A DNA stretch of 64,000 nucleotides from Actinomucor elegans (lineage: Eukaryota > Mucoromycota > Mucoromycetes > Mucorales > Mucoraceae), in NCBI GenBank assembly GCA_026027325.1, contig JAMSLZ010000002.1, positions 1,550,001 through 1,614,000 on the forward strand, in the 5' to 3' direction. The position numbers and the translations under genes are program-made. The notes beneath the pieces are model-generated. The model did not search any database, was not told where the DNA came from, and saw only the letters and a program-made list of their open reading frames with translations. This document shows, in pieces, positions 46,401 through 58,507 of the stretch (position 1 is its first letter; each line of letters opens with the position of its first letter).

Positions 46401-47749
46401 AAGTTGGGATAACCCACCAAGCGTATCTCGCGCAGGTTATGATCTACACTACTACAACACAAGCTATAGATGTCTTTAGGGCACATATCACCAGAGTCAG
46501 CTATGTAAAGTTGCATGATAGATAAAGGAATTGTATAAGAGTCGGCCAAGAGAGAAAGGAAACCAGAATCAATTCTAGGACAACTGAGTATTTGAATAGT
46601 ACGTAGATGCTTGACTTCATGATATATTATCGTCTTTTCCAGGCATTGGTTAGTTACATTTGAGCAGCCTTTTAAGCCTAAAGTTTGTATATGTACTAGA
46701 GAAGGACCCAACAATTCCATTTGATGGTCAGTGATATTGGAATGTTCGAGCAAGAAACGAATAGGTCTAGCAGTTTCATGATATTGATCAAGGTAATTTT
46801 CTAGTTGAGTATCAACATCATCTTCTATATCCACATTATTTTTGATACCACGAATTTCTAAATCTTTTAGATTTAGACACAAACGAACCGCGTAGGCGAT
46901 GGATAGAGACGTAATGTTCGCACAACCTTCAATACAAAGGCGTGTCAATTTGGAAAACACAGTCAACATTCTTTCAACAAAGACATCAGTCAATGAACTA
47001 GCGTCCGTCAAAGTTAATTCGGTTAATCCAGCTAGGCTAGGCGAACAGATTGCGCTCATGGTTTGACTCTCCATACCTCTCAACGAGAGTTGCAAACGGT
47101 TAAGGCAATTGGCTCTTTTCACTAAAGCAGACGCCCAAGTACTGTTCAAATTAAATTGTCCGTCAAGACGTAGGGTAGTTAAACGAGGTAGCAAACTATT
47201 CAGTGAAAGAGGTGTGGCTATACCAGGATCTGCGCCGACGATGTGAAGAGAAGTTAAGTTTTTGGCATACGTGGACAGCATTTCGATTTGCTTCGCCTTT
47301 AAACGCCAACCATAAATCTCTAATGTTGTAATGCGTTGGCAATGTACTGCTACAGTAAGCATTGTATTGGGATCTTGAAGAACGTTGGGCGAATGATGTC
47401 TTTCCAGCGTAGATTTTACAATTGGTGTAAAACAAGTAGGATGTTTATCCAGAATAACAAGCTGTAGGTCGTGAACCAATAGCGCGCATTTTTTGTTGTT
47501 TTGGATGGTAGCCATGAATAGTCCAAAGTTTTCTGGTCTTGCAAAGCGAGGCCGTTCCCATAGTACAGCTTGAGCCGAGGTGGTCCATTCGCGATGTATT
47601 AAACATGCTTCTAGTTGGTCAGCTCTCTTAATGAGAAAGCGGCAGATATGCTCTTTGATGCAGTCAGGTAAAGTCAAAAACCCGTTGGTTTTGGGTACTT
47701 CAAAAGTAAAATTGCTCCAGTCTTCTGGTTTCATAGTTATATGCAGCAA
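43485..47749 (-). CDS. F-box/leucine-rich-repeat protein with long Trp-motif disordered tail
   Basis: Five exons: 46175-47749, 46061-46118, 44691-46004, 43707-44638 and 43485-43655; introns 56, 56, 52 and 51 nt; phases agree; 1349 residues (an in-frame ATG at 47734 is an alternative start). Residues about 24-66 form an F-box (LTLPDCIKEHICRFLI, then HREWTTSAQAVLW), which normally binds Skp1 in SCF ubiquitin ligases. Residues 110-480 hold leucine-rich repeats (LTTLRLDG, LTELTLTDASSLTD, LTRLCIEGCANIT, IQTLGLKGCSNVT). Residues about 546-1290 are disordered, Ser/Thr/Asn/Gln/Pro-rich, with about 18 scattered Trp (TTAWSNT, LGGWEAA, SGAWSNY, SEGWGDC, DNGWIPL, KDWENR). The last exon encodes a compact Lys-rich end. 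The F-box half suggests substrate recruitment. Fusion with the tail rests on splice predictions. Confidence 0.8.
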
Positions 47750-49190
47750 ACAGAAAAGAAAGACTTAGAAAAAAACTAGACCATAATTTTTATATCGGAA
47801 TTCGTATTTCTTTTTGGTCGTTTGTATTACAATAGTCTTTTTTGGTATTTCATCGTTATATGATCTAAACCTGACCAGCCAATCAGATTTGTTATCATCA
47901 CTAAGATCCTACGAGAAGGTTCCTGGTGATTGAATGTCTTTCTAGGTTCTTCAAGATATATAATCAATTAAAAAAAATAGAGATATCCATCACTTATTTT
48001 TAGAACCGATATTAAATATAAATAGTTTACTGTTTTCATTAGAATAAATAACAGAGTTTTATCAAGTAGTTTATTATAGTTAATTTTCTTAAGTGATACC
48101 TTACTATATTAACAATCCCCAACCAGCCCAAATCATTACAGTCGTATACACGAGTGGTAGCAACGCCAGCAAACGGTATTTCAAGTTAAGAGGCGACAAG
48201 TAAAATTCCAAAACGCGCTTTTTCAGTTTCCAATGGGCAGTTGTTTGGCGCATTAGAGAAGTGTTTTATACTTTCCTCTTTCTTATTAATACTGACGCTT
48301 TCATAATGATAATAAAATCAATTGATCTTATTTTAACAATTTTTCTACGGCTTTATTCTTTAACGTATATCAAAAACGTTCGTTGATATTGTTTTATTTG
48401 AGGTGTATCTATTTTAGTATACCTTGCTCTCTCTCTCTCTCTCTCATGTAAGAAATTCATGTAATTCACATAAAGCATACTGATATCGAATGGAGGAGGG
48501 CAGTCTCCATCGAGTAAGCCTCTTCAAAAAGACACGCACCAGTCAGCATTCTTTTGTTCTCATATTTTCTATTTGCTAATACATTGTTTAGTACATACTA
48601 AGTCTATATCTCGATTGGCTTGTTGCTGTTGTTTTACTGTAGTTGTAATAATATAGCTGACATTTATTGGCACCATAGCCCTCTTTGTAACCTTGATATT
48701 CTCTCTCGTTATTTAAACAACAACAAACTGTTTGAGTAGTCCAACTCTGCGTGTAATCCCAATAAAACCTTACGTATACCGATAAAAAAAAGTCTAGTTG
48801 AATATACAAGCCTAATTCACCTTTGGGAGAGGTTTCTTACAAGCAAATCTTAATGTTCTTTTGCATTGTGCAGTGTTAGAAGCTGAGTTTAAAGAAATGG
48901 CAGTTGGCTTTCCCCTGGTAACTATCACCCACAAATTGCCAAGTAGTTTATTATACTTTACTAGATATACTATAGCTTTAACTGAACAAATGAGTAGTGG
49001 AGGATTGTAACACAAATGGAATATACTCACATATAATGGATAAGAGAGAATAGGAAATAAGAAAATAATAGGGGATTGCCTTTGCAAATTTGATGTTCTT
49101 GTTTCCGTGGAATTTTTCTAGTTTGACAATTAAAAACATGGTGCCGGTGAATACATGCGGTTTGCTGCTAATAATGAAAAAAGACAGGGC
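47750..49190. other. Intergenic region with a short CT microsatellite
   Basis: A 19-nt CT repeat lies at 48427-48445. The rest is AT-rich without a credible gene. It includes the promoter of the F-box gene (right of 47749) and the 3' flank of the next gene. Confidence 0.5.
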
Positions 49191-51165
49191 TTAACAAAGA
49201 AGGTATTCCCAGCTACTCTCGGTTATAACGTCCTCTTCATAGTCAACTTCTTTTAGCAATTGTTTCGTATTTTCAAAAGATTCGTTATAAGACTTCTCCC
49301 GAATTATATTTACAATAGTATCATTTGGATCATCGTCTTCTAAATCAGGTTCTAGCGAATCTTCTCTGTAGGTCGAGTAAGCGGTAGGAGCAGGTGATAA
49401 TGTAATCAATGTCTGCAAGGTTTTGGAAGATGAAATTATATTCATTTTTTCATAGTTTAACAAAAGTCTCCTCTGAACAAAGTTTTAACATTAGCTTTAA
49501 GAAGCAATGCATTTAGTTTATAAATTATTAGTAATACCTTCAGTGACAAAATTGTTAATAGAAAATGAGCAGCATCAGACATTAGGGTTGCATCTTTCGG
49601 AACAAATACAGAGGCTAGCTCATAATGAATCACATAGTTATTAACTATTTTGCTTCCTACAAGTTTTAACCTGCATCCATGCCAAACACCAGTTATACTT
49701 TCTAAGTCTTCCGCGAAAAGTGGGTCTAGTTTTTGAATCCATGATTTAAGTAGCACCAGTCTTTGTGTAGTATTTTTGTTTTCAGCAGAAATGATTTCGG
49801 CTGCGGTGGCTGTTTCTTTTTTGTCCTCACAAATGAGCAAATCTTGTTCCACACCACTTGTTGAAACGAACAACAAATCCACTTTTCCGGTACCACCCTT
49901 ATATAGTTTGCTAGTATTGGTGATGCATTCTGATCTGTATATTCATTAACATATTATTATGTAATGGGTATAAACAAAATGTATACTTTACCTTTTGGAT
50001 TGGAATCCTTTATCGAAAGTGAATATATTATCAAATACTTGCGAATAGAGATTAATGCGATACCAAGATTCAAGATGAGCTTTCTGATATAACACTTCTG
50101 AGGACCATAATCTTTCACTAGAATTGAATAATACTTTGTTAGTATTGTTCTCAAACTTTCACTTTTATACTTACAATTGGTTTAGAGCTTCGCGAATGTA
50201 CTTGATATTGTTGTTTGGGCTTTTCAATTGAAACAGCTTGCTGATTAGTTGTTCAAGTTCTTCATGGTTTTTTATTCTTGCTACTTCTTTCAAGATTTCA
50301 TGCTCATTCTTCGTTACTACGTATTCAACCTTGAGCCCTAAATGATCTTTTATCTCTTCCATAACACCGTAGAATCTTTTTGGGATGATTCCCTTTAATG
50401 TCAGATCAAAAACATCACCCTTTCCACTTCATAATATGTGAGTGCATTAATAATTGTGTAGTTACTATAATTTAAATTCATTAACTTACAACGTAGATGC
50501 AATTCGAAGAAATTTTTCTTTCAACGGAAGCCCATTGAGATTTGATAAATTTAAAGAGGGTTGGTCAGCTTTTTGTCTTTTACAAGATCTCGTGTTTTTT
50601 GTGGGAGGAAGAGAGGCTTCACCAATTTTTAAAGCTGTATTGGGTATGACTTCCATCGTATCTTTTATAATTGCAGTGATTGTTTGGGCTTTATACTTTC
50701 CCTATGTATCAGTTTTAATATATATATATATTGCCATTTTTTTTTTTTCAATAATAAATTAAGAATAAAACGAAAAAATGAATACCTCAGCATGTAGACG
50801 TTCAAATATACTACTTGTTAGTATTTGAGCCGTTGTGTCTTTAAATTTCAGTGCCTTCTCCTTTCGCCTAATAATTGTATCGGATTCTGCTATATTTGAC
50901 AAGACTGATACTAGAGCTTCTTCAAACACCTTAATGTCATCGTTGAAATTAGTTGTTGAAAACGATTCAAGAGTTTTTGCCCATATTCCTAAGGTGCTCC
51001 AATTTCGATAGGAGATCAAGTCAAATTGCTGTTTTATTAATTCCTTTAGTAAAAGAGCTGAATAGAAAGTGAAGGGATTTAAAACATTGGGAAAAAAACT
51101 CTTAAGAAGCACATTCAGTTACCATTTTCAACAATGATCGGTTTAGTTTCGATTGTTGAGCTCAT
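49191..51165 (-). CDS. Unrecognised seven-exon protein with PD-(D/E)XK-like core
   Basis: Exons: 51123-51165, 50786-51057, 50490-50701, 50175-50426, 49992-50117, 49538-49934 and 49191-49472; introns 57-84 nt; phases consistent; 527 residues. I cannot name a family with certainty. The N-terminal half is helical. Exon 5 encodes LWSSEVLYQKAHLESW. Exon 6 encodes GKVDLLFVS and, 17 residues after the Asp, LLICEDKKE: the Asp (321) and E-x-K (338-340) are spaced as in PD-(D/E)XK nuclease-fold proteins. Many Mucorales genomes carry uncharacterised proteins with a similar arrangement (my recollection). Then comes an Asp/Glu-rich C terminus. Nuclease activity is not shown; the core may be inactive or structural. 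Confidence 0.65.
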
Positions 51166-51545
51166 TTTATTCAGATAACTAGAAGTAAATAATAAAAAAA
51201 AAACGCGGTTTTGAATACGCGTTGCAAAAATAAAATAAAGTTGCATAATGTACGCGTACTGTTTATTAGTACATATATCATAATCGAATCTGTCAGAAGC
51301 TTAAGTGATCTCAGTTGCTTCCTTGGTTACTTTCAGGCATTCCAAGAATAAAGAACGATGCTAGCTATGTTACAAATTCGAGTTAAATGGTTTCATGTAT
51401 TTCACCGTTCAATCAAAAGACAATTACGCGAGGATAGTGATTGTGATTTTCAAGCTGTAGCCCAAGACTTGAACATATCGGTGAATCTAATTTGAAGGAA
51501 TCGTTTTCTCAGTTAACCAGCACCATGAAGGACTAGCATTAGGGA

Positions 51546-52230
51546 AGGAGGCTTGAAACCTAAGGAGGTAACGCACATACGAGGCAAAGGCCAACTGGTA
51601 GGACGAACAATTTGAAGAGAAAAAATAGCAAACAGTCCTGTATCAATGCCTCTTCCAACTAAGGACCGCTGGCATTTGATACGAGTCCAACAGAAGGGGG
51701 GCTTGAAGGCTAAAGATCATACTATAGCACATACAAGCCAAAGGCCAACTGGTAGGACGAACAGTTTGAAGAGAAAAAATAACAAACAGTCCTGTATCAA
51801 TGCCTCTTCCAACTAAGGACCGCTGGCATTTGATACGAGTCCAACAGAAGGGGGGCTTGAAGGCTAAAGATCATACTATAGCACATACAAGCCAAAGGCC
51901 AACTGGTAGGACGAACAGTTTGAAGAGAAAAAATAGCAAACAGTCCTGTATCAACGCCTCTTCCAACTAAGGATCGCTGGCATTTGATACGAGTCCAACA
52001 GAAGGGGGGCTTGAAGGCTAAAGATCATACTATAGCACATACAAGCCAAAGGCCAACTGGTAGGACGAACAGTTTGAAGAGAAAAAATAACAAACAGTCC
52101 TGTATCAATGCCTCTTCCAACTAAGGACCGCTGGCATTTGATACGAGTCCAACAGAAGGGGGGCTTGAAGGCTAAAGATCATACTATAGCACATACAAGC
52201 CAAAGGCCAACTGGTAGGACGAACAGTTTG
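51546..52230. repeat. Tandem array of a 154-bp unit, four near-identical copies plus a diverged edge copy
   Basis: The word CAGTCCTGTATCAA recurs with an exact 154-bp period: the CCTG it contains starts at 51637, 51791, 51945 and 52099. Units differ at only a few bases, for example AATAGC against AATAAC, alternating between copies. A more diverged unit lies at 51546-51636. Since 154 is not a multiple of three, no long frame crosses units. Each unit can encode a short IRVQQKGGLKAKD and PTGRTNSLK-like peptide, faintly recalling the helix-turn-helix end of Tc1-type transposases. Confidence 0.93.
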
Positions 52231-52737
52231 AAAGAAAAGAGAATTTTCTTTTTGTCAATGATTTTGGCAATTGAGTTATCTAGCATAGAGGCCAGAGATC
52301 AAAACTCAAAATCTCACAAATGTAAACCAGAAGCTAACCTATGGAAAGAAAAATAGTCAGAAAAAACATTCCTAATTAAAAGAAAACCAATGCGTGGCCG
52401 AGTTAATATGTAGCTGCTAGATTATATAAGACGGTTCTTGTTAAGTGATTAAATCAAATTGAATGTTTGTTCAAAATGTGTAAAAATAAAAGTCTGTCCC
52501 AACAACTAGCTTTGTCACTAGTACGTGACGCAACTTTTTTTTTTTTTTTTTTGTAAGGGAGCAAGTTCCAGTTTTATTTTAAATCCTTATATCATCGCAA
52601 AATTATTGGAAAGGAAAGAAAGATTGGACGTGACGCAACTTGTTTATACGTCTACCAATATTTTTATGTGTACATTTGCATACATTGGCTGAACATTTCA
52701 TTCTTCATAATGCATTTTCTTGATTGACGGAAGAGTA

Positions 52738-52739
<2 letters not shown>

Positions 52740-52778
<39 letters not shown>

Positions 52779-52781
52779 AAA
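52740..52781. repeat. T32-A10 homopolymer junction
   Basis: Thirty-two T followed directly by ten A. Could form a hairpin of up to ten A-T pairs. Confidence 0.95.
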
Positions 52782-53551
52782 GGGATGATATATCATTCAG
52801 GTGGTAAACTTCCAAGCTTTTTTGTATACATTTTTAAGCATGCTACATCAGCCAAAGTGCCTGAGGCTTTCTATCATTTAGTTACATCAATTAACAATCT
52901 GAAAGCTTGTCTTCCTATTCTCCTAATATGTCAGCTTGAGGACGCATAAATAAAAGAAAAGGTCACATTTTTCTTAGTCCTTTGTGTCTTTCAGCTTCAT
53001 TTTTAACCTACAATACATTCACTAAGTGTTATTATATATATATATATATATTAGAAAGATGAGTAACTTCAATCGATTTCAAAAACAAGCTCTGTTGTAC
53101 AGCTTGAAATATATGTTATATACTACATGATTGTATTAATGTCAGAAGGATTAGCTGATATATTACTGTACCGTAGCAACCAAAATACAAGTAACTAACA
53201 GGATTACATGTAGATTATATCACGAAGCTCGTTTATATTGCTTGTTCAAGAGTTAATATTTGACGTAAGTACATTATGAAAAAGGAAATATTCAGCCAAT
53301 GAATGTAAATATAAAGTCTCGCAGCATTTAGCAATTTGAGTTTGTAAAATTGCTGAAAATCGTTATATTTAACAAATTTTTTTTAGTAAGGTCGTTGATG
53401 TTCTAAGGTGGGGGGGGGTTCTTTCTTATATAATGAAATGACGCGTACTAGTATGTACTGTAAGGGAGAATGCTAGAAAGATATAGTAGTATATAGTAAG
53501 GGGGAAGAATAATAAAGGATTAAGAATACTTTTTTTTTGGATTACTATTGC

Positions 53552-56500
53552 TTAGGCAGCAGTAGCGGTAGCTTCGGTAGGTGCATTGCGATTCTGTTCA
53601 GCAGTAGATAATACAGCCATGATCTGAGTTTGTTGATCAGCAGTCAAGTCTTTCGTTAATAAGGTATAAGATGCACTGTTGCTTTGCTGCATGTTTCTAA
53701 ACACTTCTGCGAATCGAATATAAGGATCAATTTCATCTAATGGTGATTCAAACAAAAGTTCTTCTTCAATCTCATCTTCTTCGTCTTCAAGGTCGCTGTA
53801 GTTATCGTTATGTGACGCAGCTTGGTTGGCAAGATATTCGAGATATTCATTGTCTTCATCTGGTACATCTTCGTCTTCAGCACCTTCTTCAAACTCTTCT
53901 TCATCTGCACTGTTGTCAAATTGACTGTCATCTTCACCGCTGAAGTCATCGTAATCACCATAAAGTTTCTCCATTGTCTCTCTGTTTTCCATAGCCTTGG
54001 GTAAAGTCTGGAAGACAGTAATCATACAAGCCAAGATTTGAGACCAGCCAGCTTGAAGTGAAGCTGGAATCATTTCTGTAGGCAACTCCAAGAGAGCACA
54101 AAGGGCTACAATCACCAACTTCTTATCATGAACACGACTAAACTTGTTGAGTGTGTTGAACCACAAAGTGAAGAAGCCTTGAGTCCAGTTGTTTTCTTCC
54201 AATAAACGGAGTGTAAGAGCAGGATTATAATAGATGCAGTTTACGACCACTTCAATGCAGTGGACCTTAAATTCAGTTGTCTTCATGGATCCAGTAAAGA
54301 TGTATTGGAAAGCCAAGTTGAGGAAAGGTGCAACACACATATCGACATGGCCGCGACAGTTAAGCAAAACAGATTCCATGAGTTTACAGGCGCAGATACG
54401 ATCAGTTTCGCCAACGCGATCAGTCTTCATGACAGTATCGATGATATCAAACATCATACGTTGAACATGTTCATTGGTGACAAATACATCTTTACCGTAT
54501 GAAATATAGTTATCCAAAGGAGGAAGCATTTCTTCCATATAGTCAATACCGGAATCTTTGAAGGCAGCATAGATCAATTCAAATACGCCCCACATGGTAG
54601 AAGTAACGCGTTTGGCAGAGAAAGTACACGAGTCAATAATTTCAAAGATTTCATCATATAGATCCAAGATCTTGTTCTCCAAAGTATAGGTAATGACAGG
54701 CAATAAAGCGTTCTCTAACTGTTGAAGGATTTCTGGTGTACTTTCGAGACTGAGAATCAAAGTACCAATTGTCTTTAATACACCCATAGCGGCCATGGTC
54801 TTGTCGCTTAATTCATCAATGTCACCAGTGAATTCATCATCATCAGCGCTAGCCAAGGTGTTGCTTTGGTTTAATTCTTCCATGATACGCAAGAAAGTAT
54901 CACGCAATTGAGTACACAATTGAACAGCAAAAGGAGTCAATTGTTCAGCAAAGACCTCAACGAACTCTTCCATGACATTGGCCAAAGTATCGATATCGAT
55001 TTCGTTTGTCAAATTCAATAGTTCTTGCATGATAAAAGGAAGGTTAGGGGCCATAGCATGACGCACACTCTCATGACGAATCATGGGTTGAAGAGCAAGA
55101 GCAGCTTGTACCTTGACAGCCAATTCCGAATCACGAATACAGTCAGTAACACATTGATACAAAGTAGCCAAGTTTTGTTCATTAGCAAAGTCCAAGTCAC
55201 TGAAGTGTCTGGTCAAATCACAAGCACGGGCTCTCAAGAAGGGATACTTGCTCTTGAATTCAGGGAAAACGTGGGTTACAAAGAAGGGTTCCATCATATT
55301 AGCGACAGGGGATTTCTTTTGAAGTACTTGATAAGCTAAACCACCAATCATACAAAGAGCACCATCCTTTTCCTTGGGGTTCTTTTGGTCCTCAGGTGCT
55401 TCCAAATACTTGTTCAAGATACCGTTGACAAAATTCAAAATACCCATAAAAGTGTACTTTTTACGATCCCTAGCTAAATCAATCAAAAAGTTCATAGCGT
55501 TGGTTTGGGGTGAATGGAAGTCTTCCAAGGGATCCACCTTTTTATGCACAAATTCAACTGGGTCTTCATCCCACAATTCTTGATCTTCATCCGAGAAACA
55601 AAGCTGAGGAAAGATGAAATGAGCCACCAAGGTCTCGACATGAGGCTTCAATAATTGCCAAGTACCCTTGTTCTTGACACAATCAGCAAAGAACGAAGAG
55701 GTCAATGCCAAACATTTACTGGGAATCCAGATTTCTTTCTTGATCCAAAGTTCAATTTGACCCAAGTAAGCTTGCAAGATATTGGGTGCAAAATTGGCAG
55801 AAAACCCTTTAGCAAATGCATTGTACTCGGGCGTGCTGCGAGGCATTGTAACCAGGTTACCATACTTTGAGAAAAGTCGGTTCAAACAGTGGTAAGCCCA
55901 CTTTTTTGTCTTCCACCAAGGGTATCGGTCGCGTTCATCAGCGTCAGCGGGTAATACTTCGTTGGGAATCTTCTTCTCGATCAATTGCAAGAACAAGGTA
56001 CCCCAGGGTACAAGAGAACTGGGATCTTGAAGGATCTTGGGAAGTTCTGCTTGGATACCAGCGTGGTAGATTTTGAGTGCTAATTTCAACATCTCAGCTG
56101 CTTCAATACTATCAGAGGAAATGAGACCAGAACAAATGTTTTGAATAGCAGGGAATGTCAACTTGACAAGCTGTCTAAAAGGTTCACGCTTGGTACCGGT
56201 TCTCCATCTATTATATAAACGGTTAACCTTGATTAAACCATAACAACCCCTCCAATTACTTACTGATAAACCTTGACTACCTCGCGCAAAGCCAATAAAC
56301 CAACATAAACTAAACGAACATCAGTTGATGTCAACAGTCTTTCGAGTTCACTAACAAAATTGGGCCAATTATCTGGGAAATCGTTGGTTAAGATGGTATT
56401 TAAAGTCGAAGTCAGCTGAACCCTATCAAAAACACGTTAATACGTTTCTTACTATTTCTTGTATAAAAACTTACTGGACTTGGTTAGGTGCAGTGACCAA

Positions 56501-56901
56501 AGCTTGAAGGATAGTTTGCTTAACCATATTACGATCCTCATTATTGATAGGAACAGCAGATTCACGCTCACCATCCCAAGCCTTGTTCAAACGGTTCTTG
56601 AAATAAATGGCAGCTACGATATGTTAATAAGGAGCTTTACTTTGACTATATGGTTTTCAATGTTACCTGCTTGACGAGCACCAAGTTCGAGTTCTTCAGA
56701 AGCGAGAATTTGCAAGACAATAGGCAAGAAACCATTGTTTGACTCAATCTACAAAAGAGGTTCCTGAAAAATTTAATACTTTGGCTTGATATGCGTTTAC
56801 AAGTTTCATACGTTTCTAATATTGAGTTCCGCTTGTTTGTGGACGTTGGGATCAGGGTGATAAGTAGCGACAAAAAGTTGATAAACTGAATTCTGATCCA
56901 T
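53552..56901 (-). CDS. Importin-7/8-type karyopherin (yeast Nmd5/Kap119, Sxm1)
   Basis: Nuclear import receptor of the importin-beta family. Five exons: 56812-56901, 56667-56748, 56475-56613, 56264-56422 and 53552-56207; introns 52-63 nt; 1041 residues, almost the length of human IPO7. The N terminus holds the importin-beta N-terminal (Ran-binding) domain: DPNVHKQAELNIR, LPIVLQILASEE, ARQAAAIYFKNRL and W. HEAT repeats follow. PWWKTKKWAYHCLNRLFSKY and YPFLRARACDLTRHFSD are strongly conserved importin-7 segments. Residues about 905-975 are a very acidic stretch (DEEEFEEGAEDEDVPDEDNE), also present in IPO7. Cargo cannot be predicted. Two thin exons at the 5' end carry the Ran-binding part. Confidence 0.95.
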
Positions 56902-57644
56902 CTTGTCGAATTTCAGAAGAGAACGAAATAAAACCCAAAGGAAACAGAAAAGGGATAGTAATATAAGGTTCAAAAAACTTTTTTTTTTCTCGACTTGTAT
57001 AGTAGAGTGACTGTGAATCCAAAAGGGATGCTTGGTTGGCCAATGAACGCTTGTGTTTCCTTGTCCTAAGTTATGAGCTTTCCCCAAGAAAAAAAAAGTC
57101 TTTTTAAAACGCATTTATGTTGTACAAACTTTTGATTGGTAGCTGAGAATATATTATGATTTTTTTTTGATTCGATGATGAATATTTGTGTTCTGGGGAA
57201 AAGTATAATATATAATCCTTTGACTGTTTTAAATGAGTCTTCCATTCATACAAATGTCTTATTAGACATAGCCTGTACTAGTAGCTTGTATATTAGGATG
57301 TATTTTACTTATAATGGTGTAAAGATCATCTAGTCTTTCCTTCATTCACAAAATTGACATGAGATTTTTGCATATATTTTAAAATGCGATCATAATTCCA
57401 GCGATTTGCATCAAATAAAATATATATATATATATAAAAAAAAAAGCCTGTTGGTATACTTTAAACATTATAGGCTTATGTGAATCATAAATTATTCATT
57501 CACTTTTCAAATAAATTCTCTTACAGCAAATGATATATAGTTCGTACGCAATAAATAAATGAAAAAATCAACAGCAAATGACAAGATAATAATAGTTTGT
57601 ATAGGATTTAATGAAAGCAAGAATGAATAGCAAACGAAAAAAAA

Positions 57645-57800
57645 AGGTTAGCATATACTAGTACGTAGAGAGAATATTGAGCTTACCAAGTCTCCTCGTT
57701 TTACTAAGGCTGTGTATTTGTGTGGCTAGATTTCTTGGACGTATACGTCGTTCGGCTTGCTGATGTTGATTTGACCTTCTTCAATCCCTTCCAGCAAACA
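57645..57800 (-). repeat. Second copy of the TnpB-like relic's tail
   Basis: Aligns by eye at roughly three-quarters identity with 21690-21845, including the nearly identical stretch AGAGAGAATATTRAGCTTAC. Both are in the same orientation. The minus-strand translation in one frame gives RRIRPRNLATQIH, a basic tail. Confidence 0.7.
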
Positions 57801-57995
57801 CATCAGTATCATACTGGAATTTAGCAGGGGATGAATAATTGCAATCATGTTCCGACGGGATTGCTTGCTGGACTTCATCAAATTACTAGTTGGATCATTT
57901 CATATTTTATTATTTTAAATGTCCAATATTACTCATCTAATGAATAGACTATTAATACTCATACAACCAAATTAGTAGCTGGATCTTGTATGTAC

Positions 57996-58057
57996 AGATC
58001 TCTCGAACGATTTCGATCAAATGTCGTATTTGAAAAGTAATCTATACTCAGAATGAG
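57996..58057 (+). repeat. Dispersed short repeat (AGATCTCTCG family) copy
   Basis: AGATCTCTCGAACGATTTCG, ATCAAATGTCGTATTTG and CTATACTCAGAATGAGCA in order. One of the best preserved copies. Confidence 0.6.
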
Positions 58058-58507
58058 CACTTGTTTGATTAAAGTAGAATCAGCCTACTATGTATGTCAG
58101 TTCACATTATCTGGTATTGGCTGTTCATTTTACTCGAAAATCAACGTTTTTTAATAGAAGCAGATGTGACACTAGTATTATACTTTGCTACATGCGCAAG
58201 AGTGGAGCTTTTATTATATATTTCCTGAATGTAACTTTTTATTTTTTGTTAGGAAATGCATTATTTTCCTTGATCATAATTTTTGGAACGTTACAGCATA
58301 CTTTTATATATAAAATTCAGACTTCATCAAATAGAGAACATTAGACCTTCTATTATGATGTCTTTAGACAAAATGTCTTGCGAAAAAAGTGATTGATTTT
58401 GGTGTAACCAACGGATTTCGTCATGTTGACATAAAACCACTCGTAAAGGGATTCTTTCCCTTTTTCCTTTTTGTTTCTTAGTTTCGATTGCAATTAATAG
58501 GAAAAAA

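Larger units (their letters stand above)
51166..53551. other. Repeat-bearing intergenic region
   Basis: Contains the 154-bp tandem array (listed separately), a T32-A10 run at 52740-52781, a shorter T run near 52535-52553, a TA microsatellite at about 53033-53052 and a G run near 53410. No intact gene. Confidence 0.6.
56902..58507. promoter_or_regulatory. Divergent intergenic region between importin and phospholipase D genes, with mobile-element fragments
   Basis: Contains promoters at both ends. The middle holds a copy of the TnpB-like relic tail (57645-57800) and one member of the dispersed repeat family (57996-58057). An open frame at 58090-58344 has no recognisable domain and is not called. 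Confidence 0.5.

Noticed and set aside
48812..49087. A 91-codon minus-strand open frame in the gap before the PD-(D/E)XK-like gene.
   Set aside because: No recognisable domain, no supporting introns and AT-driven hydrophobic composition.
51637..52230. The 154-bp direct repeats as a CRISPR-like array.
   Set aside because: Units are contiguous with no variable spacers, are far longer than CRISPR repeats, and the genome is eukaryotic.
58090..58344. An 84-codon plus-strand open frame upstream of phospholipase D.
   Set aside because: Hydrophobic AT-driven composition and no homology I can recognise; probably promoter-region noise.
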